The notes under the pieces: model-generated
What the model saw: only the letters and a program-made list of their open reading frames with translations
What the model was told of the DNA's origin: nothing
Databases searched by the model: none
Shown here: positions 63,241 to 64,000 of the stretch, piece by piece
Position numbering within the stretch: the first letter of the stretch is position 1
Layout of the letters: every line of letters begins with the position of its first letter
Origin: Fulvivirga sp. M361
Lineage (GTDB): Bacteria > Bacteroidota > Bacteroidia > Cytophagales > Cyclobacteriaceae
DNA length: 64,000 nt
NCBI RefSeq assembly: GCF_007097395.1
Contig: NZ_VKDC01000023.1
Span: 1-64,000, forward strand
Direction of reading: 5' to 3'
Position numbers and translations under genes: made by a program

Positions 63241-64000
63241 ATGGAACTTGAAAAATTTAGCTACGACAATAAAATTGTAAAATATTTTATAGTAGCTACT
63301 GTAATTTTTGGCCTTGTAGGTATGCTTGTCGGGCTTACACTGGCCATACAACTGTTTTACCCGATATTCAACTTTGATTTACCTTACACTACTTTTGGAA
63401 GGATACGTCCACTGCACACCAATGCAATCATTTTTGCCTTTGTGGGTAATGCCATGTTTGCAGGGACTTATTATTCCTTGCAACGGCTCTTAAAAACGAG
63501 AATGTTCTCAGATGCGCTAAGCTGGATCAACTTCTGGGGTTGGCAGTTAATTATTTTGGCAGCAGCCATCACCCTTCCGTTAGGTTTAACCACTTCCAAG
63601 GAATATGCGGAGTTGGAATGGCCGATAGATATAGCCATTGCCCTGATATGGGTGGTTTTTGGCATCAATATGATCGGTACCATTTTACGTCGGCGTGAGA
63701 AACACATGTATGTGGCAGTTTGGTTTTACATTGCCACGTTTGTTACCGTAGCGGTACTTCATATTGTAAATTCATTTGAAATGCCTGTAACGTTATTTAA
63801 AAGTTACAGCTGGTATGCTGGTGTGCAAGATGCATTGGTACAATGGTGGTATGGTCATAATGCAGTTGCTTTTTTCCTAACTACACCGTTCCTGGGATTG
63901 ATGTACTACTATCTTCCCAAAGCTGCAAACAGGCCGGTTTATTCTTACAAACTGTCTATCATACACTTTTGGTCGCTGATCTTTATTTACATCTGGGCAG
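63241..64000 (+). CDS. ccoN: Cytochrome cbb3 oxidase subunit I, N-terminal part (runs off the window)
   Basis: Begins [20 protein letters not shown] at ATG 63241 and is open at the window end (253 codons visible). At least six hydrophobic helices are present. The haem-ligand region [20 protein letters not shown] contains the first low-spin haem His, and [27 protein letters not shown] contains the conserved CuB-ligand His with the family's WYGHNAV motif. CcoN is the catalytic subunit of the high-affinity oxidase, the target of ccoI, ccoS and hemN nearby. In Bacteroidota it is often fused to CcoO; that end is not visible. Confidence 0.96.
   Translation, partial: MELEKFSYDNKIVKYFIVATVIFGLVGMLVGLTLAIQLFYPIFNFDLPYTTFGRIRPLHTNAIIFAFVGNAMFAGTYYSLQRLLKTRMFSDALSWINFWGWQLIILAAAITLPLGLTTSKEYAELEWPIDIAIALIWVVFGINMIGTILRRREKHMYVAVWFYIATFVTVAVLHIVNSFEMPVTLFKSYSWYAGVQDALVQWWYGHNAVAFFLTTPFLGLMYYYLPKAANRPVYSYKLSIIHFWSLIFIYIWA

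Noticed and set aside
1-64000. tRNA, rRNA, CRISPR, insertion sequence or prophage
   Set aside because: Reading both strands showed no cloverleaf, spaced direct repeats, transposase or phage genes; a covariance-model scan would be needed to exclude small RNAs fully.

Overview
This 64 kb window comes from a Bacteroidota chromosome, most probably a free-living, gliding-type member of the Cytophagales. The main signs are a 3,041-residue surface protein with a type IX secretion (T9SS) C-terminal sorting domain, an outer-membrane protein with the TPR/PD40/OmpA layout of PorE, a short primary sigma factor lacking region 1.1, promoters of the TTG-N19-22-TAnnTTTG type, few Shine-Dalgarno sequences, a fused SpmA-SpmB protein and a bacterial acyl-CoA-binding protein. 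I see no tRNA, rRNA, CRISPR array, transposase or prophage. The species cannot be named from sequence alone.

Layout. 1-11138 (minus strand) is a tight accessory block read from right to left: a nucleotide-transporter/HEAT/cNMP-binding fusion, a protein with three TIR-like domains, an nSTAND-coiled-coil-WD40 ATPase, an outer-membrane barrel, a lipoprotein and a Calx-beta adhesin that runs off the window and carries a recent 678-bp internal duplication. 11139-11662 is a non-coding stretch with a consensus promoter and hairpins ahead of the PorE-like gene (11663-14002). 13994-27800 holds queA, a menC-VIT/CCC1 pair, an FtsX-type ABC permease, a TPR-CHAT protein with its barrel partner, an amino acid:cation symporter with an unusual insert, a TPR-linked class III cyclase and sixA. 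27938-39337 carries topA, a secreted repeat protein, a zinc-less sirtuin, a TlpA-like thioredoxin, tex, two unknowns and SpmAB. 39613-48738 is the giant T9SS substrate. 48744-55466 holds core functions: rsmE, acyl-CoA-binding protein, citrate synthase, a prohibitin homologue, a TPR protein, the primary sigma factor and pyrophosphatase. 55551-64000 is a microaerobic-respiration cluster: usp-ccoI-ccoS, a DUF4136 lipoprotein, hemN, a secreted unknown and the start of ccoN.

Two features deserve most attention. The 1-11138 block joins TIR-like sensing, a STAND-type ATPase with a membrane anchor, an outer-membrane barrel and surface proteins in one apparent transcription unit; it looks like an envelope-linked signalling or conflict module, though its function is not shown by the sequence. 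The right-hand cluster carries four TGA-N6-TCA dyads in promoter positions before usp, hemN and ccoN. They include a perfect palindrome before ccoN and a pair two helical turns apart before usp, and they suggest one CRP/FNR-type regulator for cytochrome cbb3 assembly and oxygen-independent haem synthesis.

Most convergent gene pairs share hairpin terminators, several of them inside the end of a coding region. Start sites were moved inward from the longest reading frame wherever signal peptides, overlaps or promoters made the longer form unlikely.
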